Positions 27,513-37,708 of a DNA stretch of 64,000 nucleotides are shown piece by piece. How positions within the stretch are numbered: position 1 is the stretch's first letter; each line of letters begins with the position of its first letter. The DNA comes from Caballeronia sp. GAFFF1 (GTDB lineage Bacteria; Pseudomonadota; Gammaproteobacteria; Burkholderiales; Burkholderiaceae), in assembly GCF_023630705.1 (NCBI RefSeq), contig NZ_JALQEM010000023.1:1-64000 (forward strand), given 5' to 3'. The notes under the pieces were generated by a model. It searched no databases. It had not been told where the DNA came from and saw only the letters and a list, made by a program, of their open reading frames with translations. Made by a program: the position numbers and the translations under genes.

Positions 27513-29347
27513 TAGCCGTTCGAGGGCCCGAGCTTGTCGAGGCGCTTCAGGAACGTGTCCGCCGACTCATAGCCGACAACTCGCAGAACCTCGTTGCCCT
27601 GCGCGTCGAAGAAAATGATGCCCGGCGGCCCGAACAGCTTGAAACGCTTCAGCAGCGCCTGATCGTCCGCATTGTTCGCGGTGACGTCGGCGCGCAGCAG
27701 GTTCAGTTGGGCGAGCCGCGCCTGAACGCGGGAATCGGAGAAGGTCAGGTTCTCCATCTCCTTGCAGGAGACGCACCAGTCCGCGTAGAAGTCTAGCATC
27801 GCCGGGCGGGCGGCGGCTTTGACGGCCGAGTCCAGTTCCGTCGACGATCGCACCGGCGCAAAAGTCGGCGATTGATTCCGCGCGGCGGCAGTCGCGGCCG
27901 GATCGGCGCGCGATGTCAGGACGGCGAGCGGCTGCAACGGATCGGTCGAGCCTGCCGCGAGACCGACGATAAGCGCGGCGGCCCAGATGACGCAAACCGC
28001 GCCGAGCCCGCGCCCGAGGCGCTTCCAGACGTTCGCCGGCGCAGCGGTGACCGCGCCGAACACGCCGAGCGACGCTGCTGCAATCAAGAGCCACAGCGCG
28101 CCGAGCAGCATACGTGCGACGCCGCCGATCACCGGCCACACGATCCACAACGCCGCCGCCAGCAGCACGACGCCGAAGCACCCTTTCACCCCGTCCATCC
28201 AAGCGCCCGCACGCGGCAGAATCGAACCGGCGCCGAGCCCGATGACGAGCAGCGGCACGCCCAGACCGATGCCCATCGCGAAAAGCGCCGCACCGCCGAG
28301 CAGCGCGTTGCCCGTGTGCGCGATGAACGCGAGCACTGCGAAAAGCGGCGCCGTCATGCACGCGCCGACGACCAGCGCCGACAGCGCGCCCATGACGGCG
28401 ACCGCGGCGAACTTCCCCCCGCTGCGCTTATGCGATGCCTCGTTCACGCCGCTTTGCCAGCGCTCGGGCAGCGCGATATCGACGCCCGAGATCAGCGTGA
28501 CAGCGAAGACGGTGAGCAAGACGCCGAACGCGCCGAGCACCCACGGATTCTGGAGCCACGCGCCGAGACCCTGGCCGATCAGCGCCGCCGCCACGCCGAG
28601 CGCGGTGTACACGAGCGCCATGCCCACGACATAGGAAACGGACAGCGCGAAGCCGCGCGCCCGCGTCGCCCGCGCGCCCTCGCCCACGATGATGGCGGAC
28701 AGAATCGGGATCATCGGATACGAGCACGGCAGCAGACTCAGCACCATGCCGGCGAGAAAGTACAGACCGACGACGGCGAAAAATCCGCCGCCTTCGAGCA
28801 TCGACTGCGCGTAGTCAGCGCTCGTCGCGCGCTCGAAGAAAGATTGCGATGCATCCGTCGCGGACCGAGCCAGCGTCCGAGCGCCCGCAGGCTGCAGCGC
28901 GGCGTCTTTCACGCGATACGTGCGCTCCATCGGCGGGTAGCAAATGCCCTGATCGGCGCAACCTTGCGACGTCACGGCCAGTTCGAAGGGGCCTTTCGCC
29001 TGCGCGACGGGGATGCGGATCAGCAACTCGCCCCGATACGTCTCGACATCCTTATTGAACGTCTGATCGAAGTGAATCTTGCCGGCCGGCAATTGCGCGG
29101 CGCCGATAGTCGCCTCGCCGGTTTTGACCGCGAAAGCAAACCGCTCGCGGTACATGTAGTAGCCGTCGGCGATCTTGTACCGCACGTCGACTTCGCCCGG
29201 CTGCTCTGACGCGCTGAATTTGAAGGCGACGCTCGGATCAAGAAAGTCGTCGGCGGCCCGCGCCGCGCCCATGACACCGCAGAGCACCGCCAGCAGTAGA
29301 AACGCGCCCCATGCGCGACGCCCGAAAAATCGAGAAAGCTCAAACAT
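27512..29347 (-). CDS. dsbD: Thiol:disulfide interchange protein DsbD
   Basis: The 611-residue membrane protein moves electrons from cytosolic thioredoxin to periplasmic thiols. A signal sequence leads to the periplasmic alpha domain, whose redox pair lies in SQGCADQGICYPP. An eight-helix beta domain has conserved Cys in SLLPCSYPMIPILSA and VVGACMTAPL. The C-terminal periplasmic thioredoxin domain has WCVSC near residue 525 (FYADWCVSCKEMENLTF). ATG 29347 overlaps the cutA stop by eight bases, the usual cutA-dsbD pair. It supports reduction of apocytochrome thiols, consistent with ResB/CcsB nearby. Confidence 0.95.
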   Translation of the reverse strand: MFELSRFFGRRAWGAFLLLAVLCGVMGAARAADDFLDPSVAFKFSASEQPGEVDVRYKIADGYYMYRERFAFAVKTGEATIGAAQLPAGKIHFDQTFNKDVETYRGELLIRIPVAQAKGPFELAVTSQGCADQGICYPPMERTYRVKDAALQPAGARTLARSATDASQSFFERATSADYAQSMLEGGGFFAVVGLYFLAGMVLSLLPCSYPMIPILSAIIVGEGARATRARGFALSVSYVVGMALVYTALGVAAALIGQGLGAWLQNPWVLGAFGVLLTVFAVTLISGVDIALPERWQSGVNEASHKRSGGKFAAVAVMGALSALVVGACMTAPLFAVLAFIAHTGNALLGGAALFAMGIGLGVPLLVIGLGAGSILPRAGAWMDGVKGCFGVVLLAAALWIVWPVIGGVARMLLGALWLLIAAASLGVFGAVTAAPANVWKRLGRGLGAVCVIWAAALIVGLAAGSTDPLQPLAVLTSRADPAATAAARNQSPTFAPVRSSTELDSAVKAAARPAMLDFYADWCVSCKEMENLTFSDSRVQARLAQLNLLRADVTANNADDQALLKRFKLFGPPGIIFFDAQGNEVLRVVGYESADTFLKRLDKLGPSNG

Positions 29348-29672
29348 GAATGGCACGCTGCGTTTCTGCATTGACCCACTGGCCGTAGGCTGGCGACGCA
29401 TCCGCCTGCCAGACGAGAATTTCCGGCGTCTCGTACGGATGCCGCTGCGCGACGAATTGCTGAAGCTCATCTGCCCGCGCGACGCTCGTTTTGATAAGCA
29501 CCTGCACTTCCTGCGACGACTCCACTGCGCCCTTCCAGTGATAGTGCGATTCGACCGCGCCGAGCTTGGTGACGCACGCAGCGAGATGCGCTTCGAGAAT
29601 TTCCTGAGCGAGCGCGTTCGCCGATTCGGCGTCGGGCAACGTGGTCAGCATCAGGACGACGGGGACGTTCAC
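29340..29672 (-). CDS. cutA: Divalent-cation tolerance protein CutA
   Basis: The 110-residue product has the ferredoxin-like trimer fold of CutA1: VVLMLTTLPDAESANALAQEILEAHLAACV, then VESHYHWKGAVESSQEVQVLIKT and HPYETPEILVW, all diagnostic. The start is GTG at 29672, with GGAG about seven bases upstream; longer in-frame starts up to 29774 run into the rplQ terminator. CutA was linked to copper tolerance in E. coli, partly through polarity on dsbD, and its real function is unsettled. Confidence 0.92.
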   Translation of the reverse strand: MNVPVVLMLTTLPDAESANALAQEILEAHLAACVTKLGAVESHYHWKGAVESSQEVQVLIKTSVARADELQQFVAQRHPYETPEILVWQADASPAYGQWVNAETQRAIHV

Positions 29673-29770
29673 TCGCGGCTCCAGAGAAGCAGGTAACGAC
29701 CAATATCGTAGCATTCGCCGACGGCGCCGCATCGCTACCGAACCGGCCCGCGGAACGGCTCCGGCCAAAA

Positions 29771-29804
29771 GCAAAAAAGGCCAAGCTGAGCTTGGCCTTT
29801 TTGC
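29771..29804 (-). terminator. Terminator of the rpoA-rplQ end of the ribosomal cluster
   Basis: AAAAAGGCCAAG (29774-29785) and CTTGGCCTTTTT (29791-29802) form a perfect 12-base stem with a 5-base loop. The minus-strand transcript ends in a run of U. It lies 17 bases after the rplQ stop and closes the cluster. Confidence 0.92.
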
Positions 29805-29820
29805 TGACTGCTACCGAAAC

Positions 29821-30216
29821 TTATTCAGCTTCCTGAACTTCTTCGGTTTCCTCGACTTCCGGGCGATCCATCAGCTGGACCAGCGCCATCGGGGCGTTGT
29901 CGCCGACACGGAAACCGAACTTCAGGATGCTCAGGTAGCCACCCGGACGGTTCGCGTAGCGCGGGCCGAGCACGTCGAACAGCTTCGCGACGGAATCACG
30001 ATCGCGCAGGCGGTTGAACGCGAGACGGCGGTTTGCCAGCGACGGCTTCTTGCCGAGCGTGATCAGCGGCTCGACGACCTTGCGCAGTTCCTTGGCCTTC
30101 GGCAGCGTCGTCTTGATGACTTCGTGCTCGATCAGCGAGTTCGACATGTTACGGAGCATTGCCAGACGGTGGCTGCTCGTGCGGTTCAGTTTCCGCAAAC
30201 CATGCTTGTGACGCAT
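29821..30216 (-). CDS. rplQ: 50S ribosomal protein L17
   Basis: The 131-residue protein lines the exit-tunnel side of the large subunit. It begins with [23 protein letters not shown], the invariant L17 start, continues with [18 protein letters not shown] and [26 protein letters not shown], and has a C-terminal Glu-rich extension ([10 protein letters not shown]) common in beta-proteobacteria. It is the last gene of the alpha operon. A strong hairpin separates it from rpoA. Confidence 0.98.
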   Translation of the reverse strand: MRHKHGLRKLNRTSSHRLAMLRNMSNSLIEHEVIKTTLPKAKELRKVVEPLITLGKKPSLANRRLAFNRLRDRDSVAKLFDVLGPRYANRPGGYLSILKFGFRVGDNAPMALVQLMDRPEVEETEEVQEAE

Positions 30217-30302
30217 TTTCAGTTCCTTTAACGAGTTTTGATCCAGCTCTTCTATTGCGCTCCGCTTTCACGGAAAAGGCGCACGGGCCGGTCGAAGAAA
30301 AA

Positions 30303-30340
30303 GCAAGACGCGGATTTTAAAGCAAAATCCGCGTCTTTGC
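30303..30340 (-). terminator. Terminator-like hairpin between rpoA and rplQ
   Basis: GCAAGACGCGGATTTT (30303-30318) pairs with AAAATCCGCGTCTTTGC (30324-30340) with one bulge and a 5-base loop. TTTTTC follows soon after on the minus strand. It could end most rpoA transcripts before rplQ. A weak promoter (TGGCAA at 30337-30342, 17 bases, TAAAAT at 30314-30319) overlaps it. Confidence 0.6.
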
Positions 30341-30376
30341 CAGTTACAGCGCGACGTCCGCGATGACTTGCAGACC

Positions 30377-31354
30377 TTACTTGTCCAGACCGGCCGGCGG
30401 CCAGTTTTCGAGCTTCATGCCGAGCGTCAGACCACGCGAAGCCAGCACTTCCTTGATCTCGTTCAGCGACTTGCGGCCCAGGTTCGGCGTCTTCAGCAGC
30501 TCGTTTTCCGTGCGCTGGATCAGATCGCCGATGTAGTAGATGTTCTCGGCCTTCAGGCAGTTCGCCGAGCGAACCGTGAGTTCGAGGTCGTCCACCGGAC
30601 GCAGCAGGATCGGATCGATCTGCGGCGCACGCGACGGCGCTTCGGCAGCCGCTTCCGTGCCTTCCAGGGCTGCGAACACCGACAACTGGTCCACGAGAAT
30701 GCGCGCCGATTGACGGATCGCTTCTTCAGGCGAAATAACACCGTTGGTTTCGATGTTCATCACGAGCTTGTCGAGGTCGGTACGCTGTTCGACACGCGCG
30801 CTTTCCACGGCGTAGCTGACGCGACGCACCGGCGAGAACGACGCGTCCAGCACGATACGGCCGATAATCTTTGCCGAATCTTCGCCGTAGCGACGCACGT
30901 TGCCCGGCACATAGCCGCGGCCCTTCTCGATCTTGATCTGCACGTCGAGCTTGCCGCCCTTCGACAGATGAGCGATCACGTGTTCCGGATTGATGACCTC
31001 GCAGTCGTGCGCGAGTTCGATATCGCCGGCGGTGACCACGCCTTCGCCTTCCTTGCGCAGCGTGACCGTGACTTCGTCGCGGTTATGCAGCTTGAAGACG
31101 ACGCCCTTCAGGTTCAACAGCAGGTTGACCACATCCTCTTGCACACCATCGAGCGTCGAGTATTCGTGCACGACGCCTGCGATCGTCACTTCGGTCGGCG
31201 CGTAGCCCACCATCGACGATAGCAGCACGCGCCGAAGCGCGTTACCCAAGGTGTGGCCATAGCCGCGTTCGAACGGCTCCATAACCACTTTCGCGTGGCT
31301 TTCGCCAAGCGATTCAACTGCAATGATCTTGGGCTTCAACAAACTGGTTTGCAT
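30377..31354 (-). CDS. rpoA: RNA polymerase alpha subunit
   Basis: The 325-residue product has an N-terminal assembly domain ([29 protein letters not shown]) and a C-terminal DNA/activator-binding domain of about 70 residues with [33 protein letters not shown] and [19 protein letters not shown]. The alpha dimer nucleates polymerase assembly, and the C-terminal domain contacts UP elements. It lies 146 bases after rpsD, and that gap carries a long-loop hairpin. Confidence 0.98.
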   Translation of the reverse strand: MQTSLLKPKIIAVESLGESHAKVVMEPFERGYGHTLGNALRRVLLSSMVGYAPTEVTIAGVVHEYSTLDGVQEDVVNLLLNLKGVVFKLHNRDEVTVTLRKEGEGVVTAGDIELAHDCEVINPEHVIAHLSKGGKLDVQIKIEKGRGYVPGNVRRYGEDSAKIIGRIVLDASFSPVRRVSYAVESARVEQRTDLDKLVMNIETNGVISPEEAIRQSARILVDQLSVFAALEGTEAAAEAPSRAPQIDPILLRPVDDLELTVRSANCLKAENIYYIGDLIQRTENELLKTPNLGRKSLNEIKEVLASRGLTLGMKLENWPPAGLDK

Positions 31355-31423
31355 AGGTTTTCCTTTTCAATACCCTCGGCTCGTTACACCGATAAGGCTG
31401 ACCGGTAACAACCTGAAAATACA

Positions 31424-31469
31424 CAGCCGGGGATGCCCCTTTGCCACGAGCAATCAGGCTCCCCGGCTG
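31424..31469 (-). other. Long-loop inverted repeat between rpsD and rpoA
   Basis: CAGCCGGGG (31424-31432) and CCCCGGCTG (31461-31469) are perfect 9-base arms with a 28-base loop. It could be an attenuator or a translational control element; the T-tract on the minus strand is poor. The role is unknown. Confidence 0.4.
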
Positions 31470-31500
31470 CAGATCCGGTTACTGCGCGAAGGCCGCGCGA

Positions 31501-32124
31501 TTAACGCGAATACAATTCGACGATCAGGCTTTCGTTAATGTCGCCAGCGATATCGCTACGCTCCGGCATCGACTTGAACGTGCCTTCGAACTTCTTCGCG
31601 TCGACCGACACCCAGCTCGGCAGGCCGCCCTGCTCTGCCAGCGACAGCGCTTCGACGATACGCGCCTGCTTGCGCGACTGTTCGCGCACGGAGACGACAT
31701 CGCCAGCCTTCACTTGCAGCGACGGGATGTTAGCGACCTGGCCGTTCACCATGATCGACTTGTGGCTCACGAGCTGACGCGCTTCAGCGCGGGTCGAGCC
31801 GAAGCCCATGCGATACACGACGTTGTCGAGACGCGACTCGAGCAGTTGCAGCAGGTTCTCGCCCGTCGGGCCCTTGCGGCGGTCGGCTTCAGCGAAGTAG
31901 CGGCGGAACTGACGCTCGAGAACGCCGTAAATACGCTTCACTTTCTGCTTTTCGCGCAACTGGGTGCCGTAGTCGGACGTACGCGCGCCCGACGTGCGGC
32001 CGTGCTGGCCGGGCTTGCTGTCGAGCTTGCACTTGTCGGCGAGCGAGCGACGCGCGCTCTTCAGGAACAGATCGGTGCCTTCACGGCGGGACAGCTTGGC
32101 TTTAGGACCGGTATAACGTGCCAC
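31501..32124 (-). CDS. rpsD: 30S ribosomal protein S4
   Basis: The 207-residue primary 16S-binding protein starts with [20 protein letters not shown]. It contains [19 protein letters not shown] and the S4 RNA-binding domain [33 protein letters not shown]. In E. coli it represses its own alpha operon by binding the leader; whether that holds here is not visible. It is separated from rpsK by 146 bases. Confidence 0.98.
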   Translation of the reverse strand: MARYTGPKAKLSRREGTDLFLKSARRSLADKCKLDSKPGQHGRTSGARTSDYGTQLREKQKVKRIYGVLERQFRRYFAEADRRKGPTGENLLQLLESRLDNVVYRMGFGSTRAEARQLVSHKSIMVNGQVANIPSLQVKAGDVVSVREQSRKQARIVEALSLAEQGGLPSWVSVDAKKFEGTFKSMPERSDIAGDINESLIVELYSR

Positions 32125-32270
32125 GTTGAATCCTTAAAAATTAGTCACGCGAACTTGCATCCGCGCTAGTCCGAACCCCTTGGGTCGAACGGTGGGCTTA
32201 GTCAATTCATTGACGCACGAATCCCGCCGATACTTTCGCATCAGCAGGAGCATGCGTTCGCGTCATCGCG

Positions 32271-32675
32271 TTAGATGCGACGGCGCTTCGGCGGACGGCA
32301 ACCGTTGTGCGGGACCGGCGTCACGTCGGAGATCGCGGTGATCTTGATGCCAAGACCATGCAGCGCGCGCACCGCCGATTCACGGCCAGGACCGGGGCCC
32401 TTGATCCGCACTTCGAGGTTCTTCACGCCGTATTCCATCGCCACGCGGCCAGCCGATTCGGCTGCGACCTGAGCTGCAAACGGCGTCGACTTACGCGAGC
32501 CCTTGAAACCCTGACCGCCCGACGTCGCCCACGCGAGAGCGTTACCTTGACGATCGGTGATCGTGATGATGGTGTTGTTGAACGACGCGTGAACGTGAAC
32601 CACGCCCTCGGCGACGTTCTTCTTAACCTTCTTGCGAACGCGTTGCGCCGCGGAGTTGTTCGAAGCCTTAGCCAT
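32271..32675 (-). CDS. rpsK: 30S ribosomal protein S11
   Basis: The 134-residue platform protein shows [47 protein letters not shown] and the C-terminal [25 protein letters not shown], all invariant features of S11. The basic C-terminal tail contacts 16S rRNA near the mRNA exit. It lies 28 bases after rpsM in the alpha-operon order. Confidence 0.98.
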   Translation of the reverse strand: MAKASNNSAAQRVRKKVKKNVAEGVVHVHASFNNTIITITDRQGNALAWATSGGQGFKGSRKSTPFAAQVAAESAGRVAMEYGVKNLEVRIKGPGPGRESAVRALHGLGIKITAISDVTPVPHNGCRPPKRRRI

Positions 32676-32703
32676 TACGTTTTCCTGTAACTGTCAGTTC
32701 CGC

Positions 32704-33069
32704 TTACTTCTTCAGCGATTGCGCTGCACGACGCGGACCCTTGCGCGTACGGGCATTCGTGCGGGTGCGCTGGCCGCGCAGGGGCAGACCCTTGCGGTGA
32801 CGCATGCCGCGGTAGCAACCCAAGTCCATCAGGCGCTTGATGTTCATCGTCACTTCACGGCGCAGGTCGCCTTCGACGATGAACTTGCCCACTTCGTCAC
32901 GCAGCTTTTCGAGGTCTGCGTCAGTGAGGTCCTTGACCTTCTTCGAAAATTCCACACCAGCTGCGGTGCAAATGCCGCGCGAACGCGTGCGTCCGATGCC
33001 GAAGATTGCCGTCAGGCCGATCTCGGTATGCTGGTGATTCGGGATGTTAACCCCTGCGATACGAGCCAT
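32704..33069 (-). CDS. rpsM: 30S ribosomal protein S13
   Basis: The 121-residue head protein begins [33 protein letters not shown]. It has the helix-two-turn-helix segment and ends in the basic [24 protein letters not shown] tail that reaches the P-site tRNA. It contacts L5 in the intersubunit bridge. It is the first protein gene of the alpha operon after rpmJ, 41 bases downstream. Confidence 0.98.
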   Translation of the reverse strand: MARIAGVNIPNHQHTEIGLTAIFGIGRTRSRGICTAAGVEFSKKVKDLTDADLEKLRDEVGKFIVEGDLRREVTMNIKRLMDLGCYRGMRHRKGLPLRGQRTRTNARTRKGPRRAAQSLKK

Positions 33070-33110
33070 TGTTTTTCCTCAAACAAAAAGCGCAAGCAAA
33101 AGCGCGGCGT

Positions 33111-33227
33111 TCAGCCTTGACGCTGTTTGTGGCGCGGATCAGAGCTGCAAATCACGCGCACAACGCCCTTGCGCTTGATGATCTTGCAATTGCGGCAAAT
33201 GCGCTTAACCGATGCCATCACTTTCAT
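33111..33227 (-). CDS. rpmJ: 50S ribosomal protein L36
   Basis: This 38-residue protein, [17 protein letters not shown] followed by a basic stretch, has the zinc ribbon residues C11, C14, C27 and H33 ([20 protein letters not shown]). It is therefore the zinc-binding (C+) form. The gene fits exactly between infA and rpsM, the standard order. It helps organise 23S rRNA late in assembly. Confidence 0.97.
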
Positions 33228-33247
33228 GATATTACCCTTTTTTCAAA

Positions 33248-33466
33248 TCACTTCGCCCGGAACACGATCCGTGCACGAGACAGATCGTAAGGCGTCAATT
33301 CAACCGTAACCTTGTCGCCTGGCAGGATGCGGATGTAGTGCATCCGCATCTTTCCAGAAATGTGTCCCAGGACGACATGGCCATTTTCCAATTTCACCCG
33401 GAAAGTAGCGTTGGGCAGGTTTTCAATCACCTCGCCCTGCATCTGGATTACATCGTCTTTGGCCAT
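33248..33466 (-). CDS. infA: Translation initiation factor IF-1
   Basis: The 72-residue OB-fold protein binds the 30S A site during initiation. [61 protein letters not shown] is diagnostic, ending in [10 protein letters not shown]. It sits between secY (10 bases) and rpmJ. Some relatives carry a second infA copy; only this one is in the window. Confidence 0.98.
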   Translation of the reverse strand: MAKDDVIQMQGEVIENLPNATFRVKLENGHVVLGHISGKMRMHYIRILPGDKVTVELTPYDLSRARIVFRAK

Positions 33467-33475
33467 AGTCCTTAA

Positions 33476-34822
33476 TTAACGCATCGGGACATTGCCGCCC
33501 TTGAAGTTTGCCTTCTTGAGCAGCGATTCATATTGTTGCGACATAACGTACGACTGCACCTGAGCCATGAAGTCCATCGTGACGACGACAATGATCAGCA
33601 GCGACGTTCCACCAAAATAAAACGGCACGTTCCAGCGCAACACCAAGAACTCAGGCAACAGGCACACGAACACAATGTAGATCGCACCGGCCAGCGTCAA
33701 ACGCGTGAGGATGCGGTCGATATACCGTGCAGTCTGATCGCCCGGACGGATACCCGGAACGAATGCACCGCTCTTCTTCAAGTTGTCGGCGGTTTCCCGG
33801 CTGTTGAACACCAGTGCGGTGTAGAAGAAGCAGAAGAAAACGATCGCCAACGCATACAGCAGCACGTACACCGGTTGACCGGGCTTGATGGCCTCGGCCA
33901 CGCCATGCAGCGTGTTCGCGAACCAGTTGGTGCGCGTACCCGAACTGAACCAGTTCAGGATGGTTGCCGGGAAGAGGATGATCGACGACGCGAAGATCGG
34001 CGGAATCACACCCGACATGTTGAGCTTCAGCGGCAGATGGGACGACTGTCCGCCGTAAATCTTGTTACCGACCTGGCGCTTCGCATAGTTCACGAGGATC
34101 TTGCGCTGACCGCGTTCGATGAACACGACCAGATACGTGACCGCCGCGATCAGCACGACAATGATGATCGCCGAGATGATGCTCATCGACCCGGTGCGGA
34201 CTAGTTCAAACAGACCGCCAATCGCGTTCGGGAAACCCGCCGCGATACCACCGAAGATGATGATCGAGATGCCGTTGCCGAGACCGCGCTCCGTGATCTG
34301 CTCACCCAGCCACATCAGGAACATCGTGCCCGTCACCAGCGTGACGACCGTCGTCAGCCGGAACACCATGCCGGGGTCCAGCACCAAAGCAGGCTGATTC
34401 TCCAGCGCCACTGCGATACCGAACGCCTGGAAGGTCGCGAGCACCACGGTGAAGATACGCGTGTACTGCGTGATCTTCCGCTGCCCCGCCTGCCCTTCCT
34501 TCTTCAACGCCTCCATCTGCGGCGACACGATCGACAGCAACTGCATGATGATCGACGCCGAAATGTAGGGCATGATGCCCAGCGCAAAGATCGTGAATCG
34601 CGACAGCGCGCCACCCGAGAACATGTTGAACATGCCAAGGATGCCGCCCGACTGGCTCTGGAACAGCTTGGCCAGTTGATCCGGATCGATGCCGGGAACC
34701 GGAATGTGCGCACCAATGCGGTAGACGATCAGCGCCAGCAGCAGGAACACTGCACGCCGACGCAGATCGCCGAATTTCGCCGCGCTTCGACCGGGTTTTG
34801 CGAGACTCGGGCTGTTAGCCAA
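33476..34822 (-). CDS. secY: Preprotein translocase channel subunit SecY
   Basis: The 448-residue inner-membrane channel for Sec export has ten predicted membrane helices. Conserved landmarks are the helix 1 start [21 protein letters not shown], the plug-containing [32 protein letters not shown] and the cytoplasmic loop with [10 protein letters not shown]. Near the C-terminal end are [27 protein letters not shown] and [13 protein letters not shown]. It pairs with SecE, encoded at 63,218-63,598. It is coupled to the spc ribosomal genes, 41 bases after rplO. Confidence 0.98.
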   Translation of the reverse strand: MANSPSLAKPGRSAAKFGDLRRRAVFLLLALIVYRIGAHIPVPGIDPDQLAKLFQSQSGGILGMFNMFSGGALSRFTIFALGIMPYISASIIMQLLSIVSPQMEALKKEGQAGQRKITQYTRIFTVVLATFQAFGIAVALENQPALVLDPGMVFRLTTVVTLVTGTMFLMWLGEQITERGLGNGISIIIFGGIAAGFPNAIGGLFELVRTGSMSIISAIIIVVLIAAVTYLVVFIERGQRKILVNYAKRQVGNKIYGGQSSHLPLKLNMSGVIPPIFASSIILFPATILNWFSSGTRTNWFANTLHGVAEAIKPGQPVYVLLYALAIVFFCFFYTALVFNSRETADNLKKSGAFVPGIRPGDQTARYIDRILTRLTLAGAIYIVFVCLLPEFLVLRWNVPFYFGGTSLLIIVVVTMDFMAQVQSYVMSQQYESLLKKANFKGGNVPMR

Positions 34823-34863
34823 GAACCTTCTCCGATGCTAGTGCTAGTAACGGCGAAAGCGCG

Positions 34864-35298
34864 TTACTCGGCGAACGAGCCGCCAGCGGCTTCGATTGCC
34901 TCACGGGCGCCCTTCGTTGCCGTCAGGCCCTTCACCGTGACCTTGCGGCTGATCTCGCCGGTCTTGATGATCTTCGCGCTCTTGATGAGTTCGCCGACCA
35001 GACCCGCTTGCTTCAGCGCCAGGAGATCGATTTCGTCGACCGGCAGCTTCTCGAGATCCGAGAGGCGCACTTCACCGACGAATTCCTTGGTCAGCGAGGT
35101 GAAGCCGCGCTTCGGCAGACGACGCTGCAGAGGCATCTGACCGCCTTCGAAGCCGACCTTGTGAAAGCCGCCCGAACGCGATTTCTGACCCTTGTGGCCG
35201 CGGCCCGCGGTCTTGCCGAGGCCCGAACCGATCCCGCGACCGACGCGACGCTTAGCGTGCTTCGCGCCTTCCGCCGGCTTCAGGTTATTCAATTCCAT
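34864..35298 (-). CDS. rplO: 50S ribosomal protein L15
   Basis: The 144-residue protein starts [44 protein letters not shown], the flexible Gly/Arg-rich tail of L15 that threads into 23S rRNA. A globular domain with [25 protein letters not shown] follows. ATG 35298 has AAGGAG upstream; the TTG at 35304 is too close to that site. L15 is a late assembly protein near the peptidyl transferase centre. Confidence 0.97.
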   Translation of the reverse strand: MELNNLKPAEGAKHAKRRVGRGIGSGLGKTAGRGHKGQKSRSGGFHKVGFEGGQMPLQRRLPKRGFTSLTKEFVGEVRLSDLEKLPVDEIDLLALKQAGLVGELIKSAKIIKTGEISRKVTVKGLTATKGAREAIEAAGGSFAE

Positions 35299-35328
35299 GT
35301 TCAACTCCTTGGATCCGTGGTCGGCCGC

Positions 35329-35511
35329 TTAGGCGATGACCTTAACGAGGTACGAGACCTTGTTGATCATCCCGCGCACTGCCGGCGTGTCCTGCAGCTC
35401 GGAGACCGAGTTCAGGCGACGCAGGCCGAGGCCACGCACCGTTGCGCGGTGCGATTCGCGGGTCCCGATCAGGCTCTTGACGAGCTGAACCTTGACAGTT
35501 TTTTCAGACAT
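35329..35511 (-). CDS. rpmD: 50S ribosomal protein L30
   Basis: The 60-residue product, [43 protein letters not shown], is the complete bacterial L30 fold (beta-alpha-beta-alpha-beta). It lies between rpsE and rplO. A longer reading in the same frame extends into rpsE and is a shadow; ATG 35511 is the family start. Confidence 0.97.
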
Positions 35512-35521
35512 GGTGCCCACC

Positions 35522-36040
35522 TTAGCCCAGAATGTCTTCGACGGACTTACCACGCTTCGCCGCGATGTCGGCCGGAGTCGACTGCTTGCGCAGACCATCC
35601 AGCGTCGCACGGACGAGGTTGTACGGGTTCGTCGAACCGTGGCTCTTGGCCACAACGTTTTGCACGCCCATCACGTCGAACACTGCGCGCATCGGACCGC
35701 CGGCGATCACGCCGGTACCGTCCTTCGCCGGAGCGAGGAGGACCGCCGAAGCGCCATGCTTGCCGTGGACTTCGTGTTGCAACGTGCCATTCTTCAGGGG
35801 CACCTTGAACATGTTGCGGCGGGCTTGTTCCATTGCCTTTTGAACGGCAACCGGAACTTCCTTCGCCTTGCCCTTGCCCATGCCGACGCGGCCATCGCCG
35901 TCGCCAACCACGGTCAGTGCGGCGAAGCCGAGAATACGGCCACCCTTCACGACCTTGGTCACGCGGTTGACCGAAATCATCTTTTCGCGCAGGCCGTCGT
36001 CGCGTTCGTCAGCCTGAACTTTCGCTTGCATCTTTGCCAT
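35522..36040 (-). CDS. rpsE: 30S ribosomal protein S5
   Basis: The 172-residue protein has the double-stranded-RNA-binding N-domain ([46 protein letters not shown]), including the loop VKGGRILGF involved in spectinomycin sensitivity and decoding fidelity. A C-domain with [32 protein letters not shown] follows. It sits at the mRNA entry. The loop looks like wild type. Confidence 0.98.
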
Positions 36041-36054
36041 GACGAATTCTTCCC

Positions 36055-36420
36055 TTAGAACTTGAGCCCGGCTTCGCGCGCCGCATCAGCCAGCGCCTTC
36101 ACGCGGCCGTGGTAGCGGAAACCCGAGCGGTCAAAGGCGACGGATTCGATGCCGGCAGCCTTGGCCTTTTCGGCAATACGCTTGCCGATCAGGGTTGCAG
36201 CGTTGATGTTGCCGCCCTTGCCCGACTTGTCGGCCAGCTCTGCGCGCACTTCGGCTTCGAGCGTCGAAGCGCTTGCGAGCACCTTGGTGCCGCACGCCGA
36301 GAACACTTGCGCGTAGATGTGCGTATTCGTGCGATGCACGGCGAGACGCGCGACCTGCAGCTCAGCGATCTTGATACGCGTCTGACGAGCGCGGCGCAGG
36401 CGAGATTGAGTCTTATCCAT
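36055..36420 (-). CDS. rplR: 50S ribosomal protein L18
   Basis: The 121-residue 5S rRNA-binding protein begins with a basic N-terminus ([33 protein letters not shown]) and ends [27 protein letters not shown], the invariant L18 C-terminus. With L5 it builds the central protuberance. It is 12 bases downstream of rplF. Confidence 0.98.
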   Translation of the reverse strand: MDKTQSRLRRARQTRIKIAELQVARLAVHRTNTHIYAQVFSACGTKVLASASTLEAEVRAELADKSGKGGNINAATLIGKRIAEKAKAAGIESVAFDRSGFRYHGRVKALADAAREAGLKF

Positions 36421-36432
36421 GATTGCGCACCC

Positions 36433-36966
36433 TTACTTCTTCTTCGTTTCTTTGAGGATCACGACCTCGTCGGAATAGCGCACGCCCTTGCCCTTGTAGG
36501 GCTCCGGCGGGCGATAGCCGCGCACTTCCGCCGCGACTTGTCCGACTTTCTGCTTGTCGATCCCCTTGATCACGATTTCGGTCTGCGACGGGGTTTCAGC
36601 CTTGATGCCTTCCGGCATCTGGTGCACCACCGGGTGCGAGAAACCCAGCGACAGGTTCAGCTTGTCGCCTTGCGCTTGCGCACGATAACCGACGCCAACC
36701 AGCGTCAGCTTGCGCTCGAAACCCTTGGTGACGCCGTGCACCATGTTCGCCACCAGGGCGCGCATCGTGCCGGACATCGCGTTTGCTTCACGGCTTTCGT
36801 CGGCCGGCGCGAAGTTCAGCGTGCCGTTGTCGTTCGCCACGCTCACCAGCGGATTACCCGCTTGCGAGATCGTGCCGAGCGGCCCCTTGACGGTGATGAC
36901 GTCGCCCTTGACGGCCACTTCCGCGCCTTGCGGCAGCGCGATCGGGCTTTTACCTACTCGAGACAT
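36433..36966 (-). CDS. rplF: 50S ribosomal protein L6
   Basis: The 177-residue protein has two copies of the L6 alpha/beta fold. [30 protein letters not shown] opens the first; [23 protein letters not shown] and the C-terminal [21 protein letters not shown] mark the second, which binds the sarcin-ricin region. It is in the spc operon order between rpsH and rplR. Confidence 0.98.
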   Translation of the reverse strand: MSRVGKSPIALPQGAEVAVKGDVITVKGPLGTISQAGNPLVSVANDNGTLNFAPADESREANAMSGTMRALVANMVHGVTKGFERKLTLVGVGYRAQAQGDKLNLSLGFSHPVVHQMPEGIKAETPSQTEIVIKGIDKQKVGQVAAEVRGYRPPEPYKGKGVRYSDEVVILKETKKK

Positions 36967-36985
36967 GTTTCTTCTCCCTTCGGCG

Positions 36986-37381
36986 TTAAGCGACGTAGCA
37001 GATGACTTCGCCGCCGACGCCGTTCTGGCGCGCCTTGCGGTCGGTCATCACACCCTTCGGCGTCGACACGATGGCAACGCCCAGGCCGTTCATGACCTGC
37101 GGAATGTCGTTGCGACCGCGGTACACGCGCAGACCAGGCTTCGAGACGCGCTCGAGGCGCTCGATCACCGGACGGCCAGCGTAGTACTTCAACGCGATGT
37201 TCAATTCCGTCTTCGCACCTTCAGCCTTCACTGCGAAGTCGTCGATATAACCTTCGTCCTTCAAAACCTGCGCAATCGCAACCTTGACTTTCGACGAGGG
37301 CATAGTCACCGAAACCTTCTCGACCATCTGCGCATTGCGGATGCGAGTCAGCATATCGGCGATAGGATCACTCATGCTCAT
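36986..37381 (-). CDS. rpsH: 30S ribosomal protein S8
   Basis: The 131-residue product starts [22 protein letters not shown]. It ends with [33 protein letters not shown], the conserved 16S helix-21 binding surface. In E. coli S8 is the translational repressor of the spc operon through a target in rplE mRNA; a similar target here has not been checked. The first ATG has GGAG eight bases upstream. Confidence 0.98.
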   Translation of the reverse strand: MSMSDPIADMLTRIRNAQMVEKVSVTMPSSKVKVAIAQVLKDEGYIDDFAVKAEGAKTELNIALKYYAGRPVIERLERVSKPGLRVYRGRNDIPQVMNGLGVAIVSTPKGVMTDRKARQNGVGGEVICYVA

Positions 37382-37395
37382 TTATGTTTCTCCTA

Positions 37396-37701
37396 TTACC
37401 AGCTCGCCTTGGTCAGGCCAGGGATTTCGCCGCGGAAGGCGATCTCGCGAATCTTGTTACGCGCGAGGCCGAACTTCCGGAACGTGCCACGCGGACGACC
37501 CGTGATCGCGCAGCGGTTACGCTTGCGAGTGGGGTTCGAGTTACGCGGCAGTTGTTGCAGGGCCAGACGAGCGAAGTAACGCTCTTCGTCCGACTTGCTT
37601 GCGTCGTCGATCACAGCCTTCAGTTCAGCACGCTTCGGAGCGTACTTAGCAGCCAGGCGCGCACGCTTCTTTTCACGTTCGATCAGTGCCAGTTTAGCCA
37701 C
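37396..37701 (-). CDS. rpsN: 30S ribosomal protein S14
   Basis: The 101-residue product is the long, zinc-free form (no CxxC pairs). It starts [26 protein letters not shown] and ends [41 protein letters not shown], the invariant S14 C-terminus. It lies eight bases after rplE. Confidence 0.98.
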   Translation of the reverse strand: MAKLALIEREKKRARLAAKYAPKRAELKAVIDDASKSDEERYFARLALQQLPRNSNPTRKRNRCAITGRPRGTFRKFGLARNKIREIAFRGEIPGLTKASW

Positions 37702-37708
37702 GGTAACC

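Noticed and set aside
31424-31469. rpsD-rpoA inverted repeat as a firm S4 autoregulatory site
   Set aside because: The arms are clear but the 28-base loop and position after rpsD do not match the known S4 target in the alpha leader, so it is listed only as an unexplained repeat.
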